64,000 bases of DNA from Candidatus Vagococcus giribetii (GCF_017316185.1 NZ_JAFLVX010000018.1:124001-188000); one strand, 5' to 3'; numbered from the stretch's first letter, positions 19,642 through 29,911 are shown. Notes: a model not told the origin generated them from the letters alone. Made by a program: numbers and translations.

Positions 19642-21136
19642 TTTTTTATCCAACTTTTCAGGTGATGATTATAAAGAGAATCTCCCTAAAAAGAAGAAAA
19701 ACACTGTAAAAAAAGACGCACCTAAAGAAAAAGAAACTACAGACACTCCAAAGAAAAAAAAACGTAGACGAAAACATACTTCGTCAGATCAAGCTAGAGA
19801 GTTATTCGACAATCCAAACTTGATTGAAGACAACGAAGAAATTGTTAAAGAGTCAAGGCCAAGAAAACTTGAGTCTGTTTCAGACGATTCAAATGAGCTA
19901 CACGATATTGAAATTGACCCAGAGTATAGTAAAAAGCAAAAACGCAAAAAAATCGTAATAGGGGCCTCGATTATCATAGCTCTTGTTCTGAGTTATGTGG
20001 TTTATTATCAAATGACTCGTATTAAAATGCCAGATTTCCAAGATAAGTCTGTAACAGATGCCAGAAAATGGGCTGCCGAAAATCGAATGGAATTAGACAT
20101 TAAAGAAGCTTACTCCCTTAAAAGTGAATCTAGTGATGTCATGAAGCAAGGTGTCGCTCCTGGTAAAAACGTGAAGAAGGGCTCAACAATTTCATTAACA
20201 GTCAGTGAAGGTCCTGACCCTGAAGAGATAATCAAACTACCTGACTTTAAAACAATGGGTGAAAAAGAAGCTTCAGAATTTGTGACAAAGAATAAAGCTG
20301 AGAATTTGAGTATCTTAACAGAGTATAGCGATAAGGTAGAAAAAGGAAAATTCATTCGTATGGATTTTAGTGATAAAGAAGTCACTTCTGAGAACTACCG
20401 TCGAAGAGATAGTCTAAATGTCTACTACTCAAAAGGAAAAGAAGTCTTTGAAAAAGATATTCCTGTTCCTGATTTTTCTGGCAAAATGAAAAATGATGTC
20501 GAAGATTGGGCTCAAAAAAATAGTATCGCAATGACTTATGAGGAAGTTGATTCTGATAAGATTGAAGAAGGTAAAATCATTTCCCAAAGTATTGAAAAGA
20601 ACAAAAAAATTGCTAAAAAAGATAAAATGAGTGTCAAAATTTCTTTAGGAAAAGCAATTATTGTCCCTAACTATGGTTACTATTCAGCTGAGTCAAGCCT
20701 TACTGCTGTTGAAGGATTGGATTTATCCATTCAACAACTCTTCTCAGATGCCGTCCCTTATGGTCAATTGATTAGTCAATCTGTTGAAGCAGGGACAAAA
20801 TTAACAGCTAAAAATAGTAAATCCGTAAAAGTCATTTATTCTTACGGACAACCTTATATCAAATCATACTTCGGTCAATTAGAAGGGGATATTCCTAAGT
20901 TCTTGTATGACGATTTTAACTCTAAAGGAGCTAACATTACATACGGAACATACTACGTAGATTCTGATGCTCAAAAAGGCGAAATCGTTAAAATGAGTGC
21001 TTATAATCAGTATATTGCTTCTGACTCTTATATTACTTTTGGTATCAGTAATGGTAAGTTTGCTGATTTACCTGGAAAAACGCCTGAAGGTGACTCAGGA
21101 GATATTAATAAAAAAGAAACAGATCTAGCAAATTAA
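19634..21136 (+). CDS. Membrane-anchored PASTA-repeat protein without kinase domain
   Basis: A 500-residue bitopic protein. Residues 1-105 are cytoplasmic, very Lys- and Asp/Glu-rich and probably disordered; 107-126 form a single membrane helix; the rest lies outside. The outside part has about five PASTA-like repeats, at roughly 131-193, 201-268, 276-339, 342-404 and 407-473, with recurring P-D-F or P-N-Y starts and repeat ends such as ISLTVSEG and VKISLGK. PASTA domains bind peptidoglycan or muropeptides in PknB-type kinases and some PBPs, but no kinase or transpeptidase is attached here. It overlaps the ABC ATPase gene, so it is probably an accessory or sensing subunit of that transporter. 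Repeats 4 and 5 are divergent. Confidence 0.8.
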   Translation: MSDFLSNFSGDDYKENLPKKKKNTVKKDAPKEKETTDTPKKKKRRRKHTSSDQARELFDNPNLIEDNEEIVKESRPRKLESVSDDSNELHDIEIDPEYSKKQKRKKIVIGASIIIALVLSYVVYYQMTRIKMPDFQDKSVTDARKWAAENRMELDIKEAYSLKSESSDVMKQGVAPGKNVKKGSTISLTVSEGPDPEEIIKLPDFKTMGEKEASEFVTKNKAENLSILTEYSDKVEKGKFIRMDFSDKEVTSENYRRRDSLNVYYSKGKEVFEKDIPVPDFSGKMKNDVEDWAQKNSIAMTYEEVDSDKIEEGKIISQSIEKNKKIAKKDKMSVKISLGKAIIVPNYGYYSAESSLTAVEGLDLSIQQLFSDAVPYGQLISQSVEAGTKLTAKNSKSVKVIYSYGQPYIKSYFGQLEGDIPKFLYDDFNSKGANITYGTYYVDSDAQKGEIVKMSAYNQYIASDSYITFGISNGKFADLPGKTPEGDSGDINKKETDLAN

Positions 21137-21140
21137 TCTA

Positions 21141-21172
21141 AAAAGCAATCCTTTTAGTGGGATTGCTTTTTA
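21141..21172 (+). terminator. Terminator of the ABC-PASTA operon
   Basis: AAAAGCAATCC (21141-21151) pairs with GGATTGCTTTT (21160-21170). Confidence 0.9.
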
Positions 21173-21273
21173 ATTTGTAAATTTTTCTTATTTTGATTTC
21201 TTTTAGAACTCTAAATAGGTATAATGGTAAATACAGACTTTTTAAGAAAAATAAAGGAATGATTAATTTAAAG

Positions 21274-23589
21274 ATGGCTAATAAACTTAATGGATTAACT
21301 TCTGAGGAAGTTCAATTACGCATTTCAAAGAATCAACAAAATAATTACAATGAGGATGTATCAAAATCAACAAAAGATATTATTAAAGACAATACATTTA
21401 CCTTATTTAACTTTCTTAACTTAGTAATTGGTATATGTTTAGCACTTGTTGGAGCTTTTAGTAATTTATTTTTCATGGTGATTATCATCATGAACGTGAC
21501 AATTGGTATTATCCAAGAAATTAGAGCAAAAAATTTAATTGCAAAATTATCAATTATCAATGAGGATCGCATTACTGTTGTTAGAAATAGCGAAGAAATC
21601 GAGATTAGCTCAACTGATATTGTCTTAGACGACATCGTTAAATTAATCGCTGGAGATCAAGTCCCGTCTGATATGGTTGTTGTTCAGGGATTTGTTGAAG
21701 CAAATGAAGCGTTATTAACAGGGGAATCTGATTTAATCAAAAAAGAATTGGACACTCAATTACTATCCGGAAGTTTTATTTCTAGTGGTCAATGTTACGC
21801 TAAGGTGACTCATGTAGGAAAAGACAACTATGCAACTAAAATTGCGAATGAAGCAAAAATTCATAAACCATTTAATTCTGAGTTAGTTTCTTCTATTAGA
21901 AAAGTAGCTAAATTTACAAGTTATGTCATCGTTCCTTTAGGCATTATTTTATTTGTAGAAGCATTTTTCTTTGGTGGTGGTAGTCTTAAAAATTCCGTTG
22001 TTGCTTCCGCAGCAGCCCTTTTAGGTATGTTACCTAAGGGAATGGTTTTACTTATTATGATTGCTCTAGCAACCGCTGTAGCCAAACTAGCTAAGAAACA
22101 AGTATTAGTCCAAGATATGTATTCTGTAGAAACATTAGCTCATGTTGATGTCATTTGTTTAGATAAAACAGGAACGATTACTGAAGGTAAAATGAAGGTC
22201 CTAGAAACTATTATTTTAGCTGATGAGCACAAAGATAATTTTAACCAAATCATGAGCAGTTACATGTACGCATCATCTGATAACAATATTACGATGCAAG
22301 CTATTAGAGACTACTTTAAAGAAGAAGAAATTTTTCAAGCCCAACAAGTCATTAGTTTCTCCTCTGAAAGAAAATGGGGAGCCATGGTTCTTGATTCTGT
22401 TGGAACCATTTGTCTAGGAGCACCAGAAAGACTATTTGATGAAGAATCACTACCCAGTCAAATCAACGAAGCTCAAGAAGAAGGTTATCGTGTGTTAATG
22501 CTTGGTATCAGCTCTGAAACAATGATTAATGAAAATCAGCTACCAAACTTAACACCTTTAGCAATTATCAAAATAGATGATCCTATTCGCCAAAATGCAA
22601 ATGAAACTCTTGCGTATCTTAAAGAAGAAGGGGTAGATATTAAAGTTATCTCTGGTGATAACCCAGTTACAGTTTCAAACGTAGCGAGACGTGCTGGCTT
22701 AGAAGGTTATGAAAAATTCATTGACTTATCTGAATTAAAAACAGAAGAAGAAGTAAAAGCCGTTGTAAAAGACTACCGAGTTTTTGGTCGTGTGTCTCCG
22801 CAACAAAAGAAAATGCTTGTTCAAGAGTTAAAAGAACAAGGACATGTTGTTGCGATGACAGGGGATGGTGTGAATGACGTATTAGCCTTAAAAGAAGCTG
22901 ATTGTAGTATCGCTATGGCCGAAGGAGATAACGCCACACGCCAAATCTCTAACTTAGTTTTACTAAATTCAGATTTCACTACCTTACCTGATGTCTTATT
23001 TGAAGGTCGTCGTGTTGTTAACAATGTGACGAAAGTATCTAGTATTTTCTTTATTAAAACAATCTATTCATTAATTTTATCTATTCTTTGTGCGTTGAGT
23101 GCTGTGACATTTCCCTTTATCCCAGTCCAAATTACATTACTTGATTTAGCAATTGAAGGTTACCCAGCTTTCTTCTTACAATTTGAAAATGACAAACGAA
23201 AAGTAACGGCTAAATTTTTACCCACTGCTTTACGTCGTGCTTTACCCAATGCCATTTTAGTTGTGTTAAATGTTGTCTTCATTTATCTGTTCGGTACGAT
23301 GAACAACTGGTCTACAATCGATATGACAACCTTGATGTATTACATGTTAATTGCTGTTAGTTCAATGGCAGTTATCAAAGCATGTTTACCATTTAACTTA
23401 CTACGTGCCTTTTTAGCAGTCACAACAACCATAGGAACATACGTAGCTGCTATGCTATTTAAAAACTTACTTGAAATCTCAGTGTTAACAAAAGAAACAT
23501 TACCAGTTTTCGTTGTTTTAGTGCTTATCTCAATTGTCTTAAAACTAGTTTTAGACCGTGTAATTGTTAAAGAAAAACGCTTTGCTTAG
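21274..23589 (+). CDS. Cation-translocating P-type ATPase
   Basis: A P-type pump of about 771 residues. An actuator domain contains LLTGESD, the phosphorylation motif is CLDKTGT with D297, the nucleotide-binding region contains KVISGDNPVT, and the hinge is MTGDGVNDV. About ten membrane helices are visible: two pairs before the phosphorylation site and six at the end. The helix-4 motif reads LPKGM rather than the PEGL of calcium pumps or CPC of heavy-metal pumps, so the ion cannot be assigned. The start is uncertain: ATG at 21274 is chosen for its family-like N-terminus (MANKLNGLTSEEV), but ATG at 21259 is also possible. A TATAAT at 21220-21225 may be its -10. Confidence 0.86.
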   Translation: MANKLNGLTSEEVQLRISKNQQNNYNEDVSKSTKDIIKDNTFTLFNFLNLVIGICLALVGAFSNLFFMVIIIMNVTIGIIQEIRAKNLIAKLSIINEDRITVVRNSEEIEISSTDIVLDDIVKLIAGDQVPSDMVVVQGFVEANEALLTGESDLIKKELDTQLLSGSFISSGQCYAKVTHVGKDNYATKIANEAKIHKPFNSELVSSIRKVAKFTSYVIVPLGIILFVEAFFFGGGSLKNSVVASAAALLGMLPKGMVLLIMIALATAVAKLAKKQVLVQDMYSVETLAHVDVICLDKTGTITEGKMKVLETIILADEHKDNFNQIMSSYMYASSDNNITMQAIRDYFKEEEIFQAQQVISFSSERKWGAMVLDSVGTICLGAPERLFDEESLPSQINEAQEEGYRVLMLGISSETMINENQLPNLTPLAIIKIDDPIRQNANETLAYLKEEGVDIKVISGDNPVTVSNVARRAGLEGYEKFIDLSELKTEEEVKAVVKDYRVFGRVSPQQKKMLVQELKEQGHVVAMTGDGVNDVLALKEADCSIAMAEGDNATRQISNLVLLNSDFTTLPDVLFEGRRVVNNVTKVSSIFFIKTIYSLILSILCALSAVTFPFIPVQITLLDLAIEGYPAFFLQFENDKRKVTAKFLPTALRRALPNAILVVLNVVFIYLFGTMNNWSTIDMTTLMYYMLIAVSSMAVIKACLPFNLLRAFLAVTTTIGTYVAAMLFKNLLEISVLTKETLPVFVVLVLISIVLKLVLDRVIVKEKRFA

Positions 23590-23626
23590 ATAAGTAAGAA
23601 AATTTTCTTGAAAACAAGAAGAAAAA

Positions 23627-23655
23627 TTGGCATATTTTATAGGATATGTTATACT
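23627..23655 (+). promoter_or_regulatory. Promoter of the dnaG-rpoD operon
   Basis: TTGGCA (23627-23632) and TATACT (23650-23655) are 17 bases apart. The predicted start near 23662 lies about 20 bases before the palindrome at 23681. Confidence 0.7.
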
Positions 23656-23680
23656 TTATGTTGTAGATTTGTGTCATATA

Positions 23681-23706
23681 GTCGCACTGAATTCAGTGCG
23701 ACTTTT
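23681..23706 (+). terminator. Perfect palindrome with T tract in the dnaG leader
   Basis: An 11-base arm GTCGCACTGAA (23681-23691) is followed at once by its exact reverse complement (23692-23702) and then TTTT. It lies after the promoter and 40 bases before dnaG, so it may be an attenuator as well as a terminator for the upstream ATPase gene. A protein operator is also possible. Confidence 0.7.
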
Positions 23707-23741
23707 GTCACTTTTAAAATGATGAGGGGAGGCTAATTAAA

Positions 23742-25586
23742 ATGGTGCAATTAATCCCTCAAGAAACGATTGAAATGGTCAGACAACAGACGAATATTGT
23801 TGATATCGTTGGACAATATGTTCAATTGAAAAAGTCTGGAAAGAACTATTTAGGTCTTTGTCCATTTCATAATGAAAAGTCGCCTTCATTCTCAGTAGCT
23901 GAAGACAAGCAAATTTATCATTGCTTTGGTTGTGGTAAAGGAGGAAATGTCTTCTCCTTTATTCAAGAAATCGAAGGTCTTACGTTTCCTGAATCTGTTG
24001 AGAAAGTCGCTGATTTAGCTAGTATTAATGTGACTATTAATGCGACTCATACACCTCAAACATTATCACCAAAAGCGCTTGAAGAATCTCAGTTGATAGA
24101 CATTCATGAAAAAACTGCTGATTTATATCATCACATTTTACTCAACACGCAAGTCGGTGAACAAGCACTAGCTTATTTAAAAGAGCGAGGTTTGACAGAA
24201 GAAGTCATCAAAACGTTTAAAATCGGTTTTGCACCTCGTGATCGAAGACTATTGTTTAAAATACTAGAAAAAGATCACTATTCTGAAGATATCTTACGAA
24301 AAACAGGGTTATTATTTCAGCTAGATAATGGTGATTGGTTAGATCGTTTTTACCAACGTATCATGTTTCCCATTACAAATTTCCAAGGGAAGGTGATAGG
24401 TTTTTCAGGACGTTTGCTTCTAGATGAGTCCTTTGATGCCACCGACCAACCAAAGTATTTGAACAGTCCTGAAACAGAACTCTTCAATAAGCGGTTCATT
24501 CTTTATAATTTCCATCAAGCACGGTCTGAAATCAGAAAGAAAAATGAAGTCATTTTGTTTGAAGGTTTTATGGATGTTATTTCAGCTTGGATGTCTGGTA
24601 CAAAAAACGGTGTTGCCTCAATGGGAACAAGTTTAACTGTGGAGCAAATTGCAACCCTTGAAAAGGTGAGTGAAGATGTTCTACTGGCATATGATGGAGA
24701 TAACGCAGGAATAGAAGCCACCAATAGAGCCATAGATTTATTAAACAATCAAAGCTCCATGACGATTCAAATTATTGATATCCCTGATAAAATGGACCCC
24801 GATGATTACCGTAAAAAATTCGGTACTGATGGACTGCATCAATTGTTAAAGAACAATCGATCCACTATTTTTCAGTTTAAGAAAGAGTACTTAAAACGAC
24901 AGAAAAACTTAGCTATTGAAGCTGACAAGTTACTTTACATCGACGAGATTTTAACTGAACTCGTCAAAGTCAATTCAATTGTTGAAGTCGATATGGCTTT
25001 AACAGGTCTAAGTAGTGAGTTTTCCGTCTCAAAGAATACCTTACAAAATGAACTACGGGATAAAAAACGTTCATACAAGCAAGATTCTTTTTCTGATTTT
25101 TCACCTGTTCAATCAAAAAAAGAACTTGTTATTCCCAAGCATTTTGAAACAAGAAAAGTAGATCAAATTGAAAAAGCCGAAATGACCTTGATTTACCGGT
25201 TGCTTAATGAGCGAAGTGCTTATCAGTTTTTATCTACCAAAGAATCAATTGCCTTTTACCACGATCACTATCAAGAGCTGTATTTACACTTAGTGAATTA
25301 CCTTAGTTTAAATGGGGAAGTTGTCATTGCTGATTTTCTTGACTATCTCAAAGAAGATTACTTAAAAACAACTTTAATCAATGTCACTATGCAAAACCTA
25401 AGTGAAGAAAGTACAAAACAAGAGTTAGATGATTGTCTCCTCGTATTACAACGAGCCGGTGTCAAAAGACAAATTGAAGAGTTACTACAAGCACAACAAG
25501 AAGCAAAACGAGTTGGTAACAACGACTTAGAAGCTGAAACAACTCTTAATATAATTACGCTACAAAAACAACTTAAATCGATTTAA
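23742..25586 (+). CDS. dnaG: DNA primase
   Basis: Replicative primase of 614 residues. The N-terminal CHC2 zinc domain contains CPFHNEKSPSF and HCFGCGKGGN at about 40-70. The central TOPRIM domain has LFEGFMDV near 268 and YDGDNAG near 312. The C-terminal third binds DnaB helicase. The ATG at 23742 follows GAGGGGAGG. rpoD follows after 20 bases in the classical macromolecular-synthesis operon, though rpsU is separate here. Confidence 0.97.
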   Translation: MVQLIPQETIEMVRQQTNIVDIVGQYVQLKKSGKNYLGLCPFHNEKSPSFSVAEDKQIYHCFGCGKGGNVFSFIQEIEGLTFPESVEKVADLASINVTINATHTPQTLSPKALEESQLIDIHEKTADLYHHILLNTQVGEQALAYLKERGLTEEVIKTFKIGFAPRDRRLLFKILEKDHYSEDILRKTGLLFQLDNGDWLDRFYQRIMFPITNFQGKVIGFSGRLLLDESFDATDQPKYLNSPETELFNKRFILYNFHQARSEIRKKNEVILFEGFMDVISAWMSGTKNGVASMGTSLTVEQIATLEKVSEDVLLAYDGDNAGIEATNRAIDLLNNQSSMTIQIIDIPDKMDPDDYRKKFGTDGLHQLLKNNRSTIFQFKKEYLKRQKNLAIEADKLLYIDEILTELVKVNSIVEVDMALTGLSSEFSVSKNTLQNELRDKKRSYKQDSFSDFSPVQSKKELVIPKHFETRKVDQIEKAEMTLIYRLLNERSAYQFLSTKESIAFYHDHYQELYLHLVNYLSLNGEVVIADFLDYLKEDYLKTTLINVTMQNLSEESTKQELDDCLLVLQRAGVKRQIEELLQAQQEAKRVGNNDLEAETTLNIITLQKQLKSI

Positions 25587-25606
25587 TCTAAAGGGGGATT
25601 TTTTTT

Positions 25607-26713
25607 ATGCTAGAAAATAATCAAGCAGCATATAAAAAAGAAGTAGATAAGTTTATCAAAGAAAATAAGGTAAAAGGACAAGTTGTTTTCGACGTATTAA
25701 CAGACAAATTGGCAACACCTTTTGAACTGAACTCAGACGAAATGGATACCTTAATTCAAAAAATTGAAGATGCTGGAATCAGTGTTGTTGATGAAAACGG
25801 CGAACCAAGTGAACGCAGTCTAAAAGTAACGACTAAAAAAGAAGTAAAAGAAGAAGAGGAAGACTTAATCGCACCAGCTGGTGTTAAAATTAATGACCCT
25901 GTTCGTATGTACTTAAAAGAAATCGGACGTGTTTCCTTATTAACTGCTGATGAAGAAGTAGCTCTTGCCTTAAGAATTAAAGAAGGCGACCCTGAAGCTA
26001 AACAAGAATTAGCTGAAGCAAACCTTAGATTAGTTGTAAGTATTGCAAAACGTTATGTGGGACGTGGTATGCAGTTCTTAGACTTAATCCAAGAAGGTAA
26101 CATGGGCTTAATGAAAGCCGTAGAAAAATTTGACCATGAAAAAGGATTCAAATTCTCTACTTATGCTACATGGTGGATTCGTCAAGCAATTACACGTGCT
26201 ATTGCTGACCAAGCAAGAACGATTCGTATTCCAGTTCATATGGTGGAAACAATTAATAAATTAATCCGTATTCAACGTCAATTACTTCAAGATTTAGGAC
26301 GCGAACCGACACCAGAAGAAATCGGTGCGGAAATGGAATTACCTGCAGAAAAAGTACGTGAGATTCTAAAAATCGCTCAGGAGCCAGTATCACTTGAAAC
26401 ACCAATTGGTGAGGAAGATGATTCACACTTAGGTGATTTTATTGAAGATCAAGACGCAACAAGTCCTGCTGAACACGCGGCTTACGAGTTATTAAAAGAG
26501 CAACTTGAAAGTGTACTAGATACATTAACTGACCGCGAAGAAAACGTACTACGTTTACGTTTTGGTTTAGATGATGGACGTACAAGAACATTAGAAGAAG
26601 TAGGTAAAGTCTTTGGTGTTACGCGTGAGCGTATTCGTCAGATTGAAGCAAAAGCTTTAAGAAAATTAAGACATCCTTCTCGTTCTAAACAATTAAAAGA
26701 TTTCTTAGAATAA
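25607..26713 (+). CDS. rpoD: Primary RNA polymerase sigma factor (SigA/RpoD)
   Basis: The housekeeping sigma-70, 368 residues. A short region 1.1 is followed by region 2 with [18 protein letters not shown] and the -10-reading [13 protein letters not shown], region 3, and region 4.2 with [18 protein letters not shown], which reads the -35 element. It uses AAAGGGGG as a ribosome site, about ten bases before the ATG. A strong terminator follows. Confidence 0.98.
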   Translation: MLENNQAAYKKEVDKFIKENKVKGQVVFDVLTDKLATPFELNSDEMDTLIQKIEDAGISVVDENGEPSERSLKVTTKKEVKEEEEDLIAPAGVKINDPVRMYLKEIGRVSLLTADEEVALALRIKEGDPEAKQELAEANLRLVVSIAKRYVGRGMQFLDLIQEGNMGLMKAVEKFDHEKGFKFSTYATWWIRQAITRAIADQARTIRIPVHMVETINKLIRIQRQLLQDLGREPTPEEIGAEMELPAEKVREILKIAQEPVSLETPIGEEDDSHLGDFIEDQDATSPAEHAAYELLKEQLESVLDTLTDREENVLRLRFGLDDGRTRTLEEVGKVFGVTRERIRQIEAKALRKLRHPSRSKQLKDFLE

Positions 26714-26721
26714 TAAGTATA

Positions 26722-26752
26722 AAGAGTTATCTAAAAGGATAGCTCTTTTTTT
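26722..26752 (+). terminator. Terminator of dnaG-rpoD
   Basis: AAGAGTTATCC-like and GGATAGCTCTT arms, with one G-T pair, are followed by T7. Confidence 0.88.
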
Positions 26753-26785
26753 ATTACCTTTAGTTATTTAAAATTCACTGATTAG

Positions 26786-26794
26786 TGTTATAAT
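26786..26794 (+). promoter_or_regulatory. Extended -10 promoter of trmK
   Basis: TGT directly before TATAAT (26789-26794) makes an extended -10 element; no good -35 is seen. Confidence 0.55.
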
Positions 26795-26828
26795 CATTTT
26801 ATGAGATTAAAATGAGGATGGTAGATAC

Positions 26829-27530
26829 ATGGATTACAAAAACTTATCAAAAAGATTACACCGAGCAGGAGAGTTTGTCCCGAAAGGCGCTATCCTTGCA
26901 GATATTGGTAGTGACCACGCTTACTTACCAGCCTATTTAGTAATGAATAAACAGATTTCTTCTGCGATTGCAGGTGAAGTTGTAGATGGACCTTATCTGT
27001 CTGCAAAAAATCTAGTAGCAGAACTTAACTTAAGCTCTATGATTGATGTTAGAAAAGGAGATGGCTTAGCCGTCTTAACACCTCTTGATGCGGTGACTGC
27101 TATTTCGATTTGTGGTATGGGTGGAGCTTTAATCAGAGATATTTTAGATAGAGGGTTTCATGGAGGTAATTTAACTGGAAAAGAAACGCTTATTCTACAA
27201 CCAAATATCGGGGAACCAACTCTTCGTACATGGTTAGTTAATCATGCTTACGAGATTGTTAAAGAAGACATCATTCGCGAAAATGAAAAAACTTATGAAA
27301 TTATAGTTGCTGAAAAAAGAGAGCAGATTGTGCCATTATCAGAGAAGGAGCTTCTTTTTGGTCCTAAACTATTAGAACAACAAGGAAGTGTATTCCTTAA
27401 TAAATGGGAGCATGAATGCCATCAATTTGAGAACATTCTAAAACAATTAGAGAAATCTAACAAAGATGTTGCCAAAAAAATAGCTGAAGTTCAGACAAAA
27501 ATTCAGTTAGTGAAAGAGGTGCTTGCATGA
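26829..27530 (+). CDS. trmK: tRNA (adenine(22)-N(1))-methyltransferase TrmK
   Basis: SAM-dependent Rossmann methyltransferase of 233 residues that makes m1A22 in tRNA of Gram-positives. Motif I ADIGSDHAYL is at about 24-33, and the catalytic-loop region LQPNIGEP is near 123. A C-terminal coiled coil follows. Its stop overlaps the start of the Nif3 gene (ATGA), so the pair is translationally coupled, as in other Bacilli. Confidence 0.93.
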   Translation: MDYKNLSKRLHRAGEFVPKGAILADIGSDHAYLPAYLVMNKQISSAIAGEVVDGPYLSAKNLVAELNLSSMIDVRKGDGLAVLTPLDAVTAISICGMGGALIRDILDRGFHGGNLTGKETLILQPNIGEPTLRTWLVNHAYEIVKEDIIRENEKTYEIIVAEKREQIVPLSEKELLFGPKLLEQQGSVFLNKWEHECHQFENILKQLEKSNKDVAKKIAEVQTKIQLVKEVLA

Positions 27531-28648
27531 GTTTAATGGGTTATGAGTTTATCAAACGTTTGGAAAGCTATTGTCCTTTAGAGTTAGCTGAAAAAGGGGA
27601 CCCAGTTGGTCTTCATATTGGTACACTAAACAAGCCTATTGAGAAAGTTATGATGACTTTAGACGTTCGTCCTGAGGTAGTTCAAGAAGCTATTGAAAAA
27701 AAGGTTGATTTGATTGTAGCAAAACATCCACCGATTTTTAGAGCCCTTAAACGCTTAACGACAGATGACTTTCAGACAAAGATGTATGCGGACTTACTGA
27801 AACATGATATCGCTGTTTATGCCGCTCATACCAACATGGATATTGTATCTCCTGGTCTTAATGATTGGTTTTTAGAATCTCTTGAAGTCGAGATAACTGA
27901 TTTTTTAACCAAAACACATTCTTTTGAGTACAAAAAATTAGTGGTATTTATTCCCCGAAGCCATGCAGGTATATTACGTTCCAACCTAAGTAAACTTGGT
28001 GTAGGTCAGATAGGTGCTAATTACAGCGACTGCAGTTTTACAAGTACTGGGGTTGGTCGTTTCAAACCTATCAATGAAGCAACTCCCTATATTGGGACTT
28101 TAAATGACGTTGAGGCTGTTGAAGAAGACCGAGTAGAGTTTCTATTTTCTTCAATTATCCAATCTGAGGTCGTTGAAGCAGTGATTAAAAGTCATCCTTA
28201 TGAGGAGCCAGCTTTTGATATTTTTACAGTGGATCATTTAACAGATGATTATGGTTTAGGACGCATCGGGACTCTAAAAGAACCTATGTCTCTAATGGCT
28301 TTCACCAACAAGGTCAAAGAAACCTTTAAACTTGATGGCTTAAGACTCATCACTGATACAAAGGATAAAGAAGTTCAAACAATCGCTATTTGCGGTGGCA
28401 GTGGTGAAAAATTTTATAAAGATGCCTTGAAAAAGAAAGCAGATGTCTACATTACCGGTGACGTTTACTATCACACGGCTCATGACATGATTGAAGAAGA
28501 GTTATCTGTCATTGACCCTGGGCACTATATTGAAGAGTTGTGCAAAGAAAAATTTGTGGACCTGTTCAACCAATGGAAAAAAGAGAATAATTGGGATGTT
28601 TCCTTTATTGTGAGCGAAACAAATACAAACCCATTTGAATTTATTTAA
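27527..28648 (+). CDS. Nif3-like dinuclear metal-centre protein (YqfO type)
   Basis: A 373-residue NIF3/DUF34 protein. Metal ligands are suggested by AKHPPIF near 65, AAHTNMD near 104 and GDVYYHTAHD near 322. The middle (about 130-235) is the inserted PII/CutA1-like domain of the Bacillus version. The family forms hexamers with two metals; proposed functions include GTP cyclohydrolase-like hydrolysis, but none is established. It overlaps trmK by four bases. Confidence 0.88.
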   Translation: MSLMGYEFIKRLESYCPLELAEKGDPVGLHIGTLNKPIEKVMMTLDVRPEVVQEAIEKKVDLIVAKHPPIFRALKRLTTDDFQTKMYADLLKHDIAVYAAHTNMDIVSPGLNDWFLESLEVEITDFLTKTHSFEYKKLVVFIPRSHAGILRSNLSKLGVGQIGANYSDCSFTSTGVGRFKPINEATPYIGTLNDVEAVEEDRVEFLFSSIIQSEVVEAVIKSHPYEEPAFDIFTVDHLTDDYGLGRIGTLKEPMSLMAFTNKVKETFKLDGLRLITDTKDKEVQTIAICGGSGEKFYKDALKKKADVYITGDVYYHTAHDMIEEELSVIDPGHYIEELCKEKFVDLFNQWKKENNWDVSFIVSETNTNPFEFI

Positions 28649-28663
28649 AAGGAGAGAATCATT

Positions 28664-29896
28664 ATGTATAAAAATTTAGTCCCTCGATTTATCGAGTATG
28701 TTAAAACAGAAACACGTTCAGATGAAACTAGTACAACGACACCTTCTACTCAAACACAAGTAGAATTTGCGTTAACTTTGAAAAAAGAATTAGAATCAAT
28801 TGGATTATCTGATGTCTTTTATAACACTGAAAATGGTTTCTTAATCGGGACGTTACCAAGTAACACAGATAAAGAAGTCAGAAGCATGGGATTCATTTCT
28901 CACCTTGACACAGCTGATTTTAACGCAACAAATGTTAACCCTCAATTTGTTGAAAACTACGATGGTATGTCAGATATTCCCTTAGATAAAGAAGGTAAAT
29001 TTAAATTAACCACAACTGATTTTCCTAACTTAAAAAACTACAAAGGTCAAACATTGATTACAACTGATGGAAGTACACTTTTAGGAGCTGACGACAAATC
29101 AGGTATCGCTGAAATTGTAACAGCAATGGAATATTTAATTGCTCATCCAGAAATTAAACATGGAAAAATTATGGTTGCTTTTGGACCAGACGAAGAAATT
29201 GGCGTTGGAGCAGATAAATTCAACGTAGATGAATTTGACATTGATTTCGCTTATACAATGGACGGCGGACCTGTTGGAGAGCTTCAATTTGAAACCTTTA
29301 ACGCAGCTGGTGCTGTTATCAACATTGAAGGAAAAAATGTCCATCCTGGGACTGCTAAAAATACAATGATCAATGCGATTCAAGTTGCGATTGATCTTCA
29401 AAATGCTCTTCCTCAAGATGAAGTACCTGAAAAAACAGATGGTACGCAAGGATTCTTCCATTTATTAGATTTAAGTGGTATCCCTGAAGAAGCTAAAATG
29501 GAATATATTATCCGTGACCATGATATGGATAAATTCAAAGCACGTAAAGCTCAATTACAAGCCATCGTTGATAAAATGAATGCTGACTTTGGACAAGACC
29601 GAATCACTCTTACAATGGAAGATTCATACTACAATATGGGTGAAATCATCCGTAAAGACATGAGTATCATTACTCTTGTTGAAGAAGCGATGAAGAACAT
29701 TGATATTACTCCAGTTATCGAACCAGTACGTGGAGGAACTGATGGTTCTAAGATTTCTTACTTAGGTATTCCAACACCTAATATCTTTGCTGGTGGGGAA
29801 AACATGCACGGCCGCTTCGAATTTGTAGCCGTTGAATCAATGGAAAAAGCAACATCATTAATTATTGAAATTGCTCGTTTAAATGAAACAAAATAA
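28664..29896 (+). CDS. pepT: Peptidase T (tripeptidase)
   Basis: Zinc aminotripeptidase of the M20 family, 410 residues, cytoplasmic. Metal ligands and catalysis are visible in SHLDTAD near 84, LGADDKSG near 143 and DEEIGVG near 178, followed by MDGGPVG and the C-terminal ENMHGRFE. It releases the N-terminal residue of tripeptides and serves peptide nutrition. It has its own strong ribosome site and terminator. Confidence 0.96.
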   Translation: MYKNLVPRFIEYVKTETRSDETSTTTPSTQTQVEFALTLKKELESIGLSDVFYNTENGFLIGTLPSNTDKEVRSMGFISHLDTADFNATNVNPQFVENYDGMSDIPLDKEGKFKLTTTDFPNLKNYKGQTLITTDGSTLLGADDKSGIAEIVTAMEYLIAHPEIKHGKIMVAFGPDEEIGVGADKFNVDEFDIDFAYTMDGGPVGELQFETFNAAGAVINIEGKNVHPGTAKNTMINAIQVAIDLQNALPQDEVPEKTDGTQGFFHLLDLSGIPEEAKMEYIIRDHDMDKFKARKAQLQAIVDKMNADFGQDRITLTMEDSYYNMGEIIRKDMSIITLVEEAMKNIDITPVIEPVRGGTDGSKISYLGIPTPNIFAGGENMHGRFEFVAVESMEKATSLIIEIARLNETK

Positions 29897-29911
29897 CTAA
29901 CTTATTTTTTT

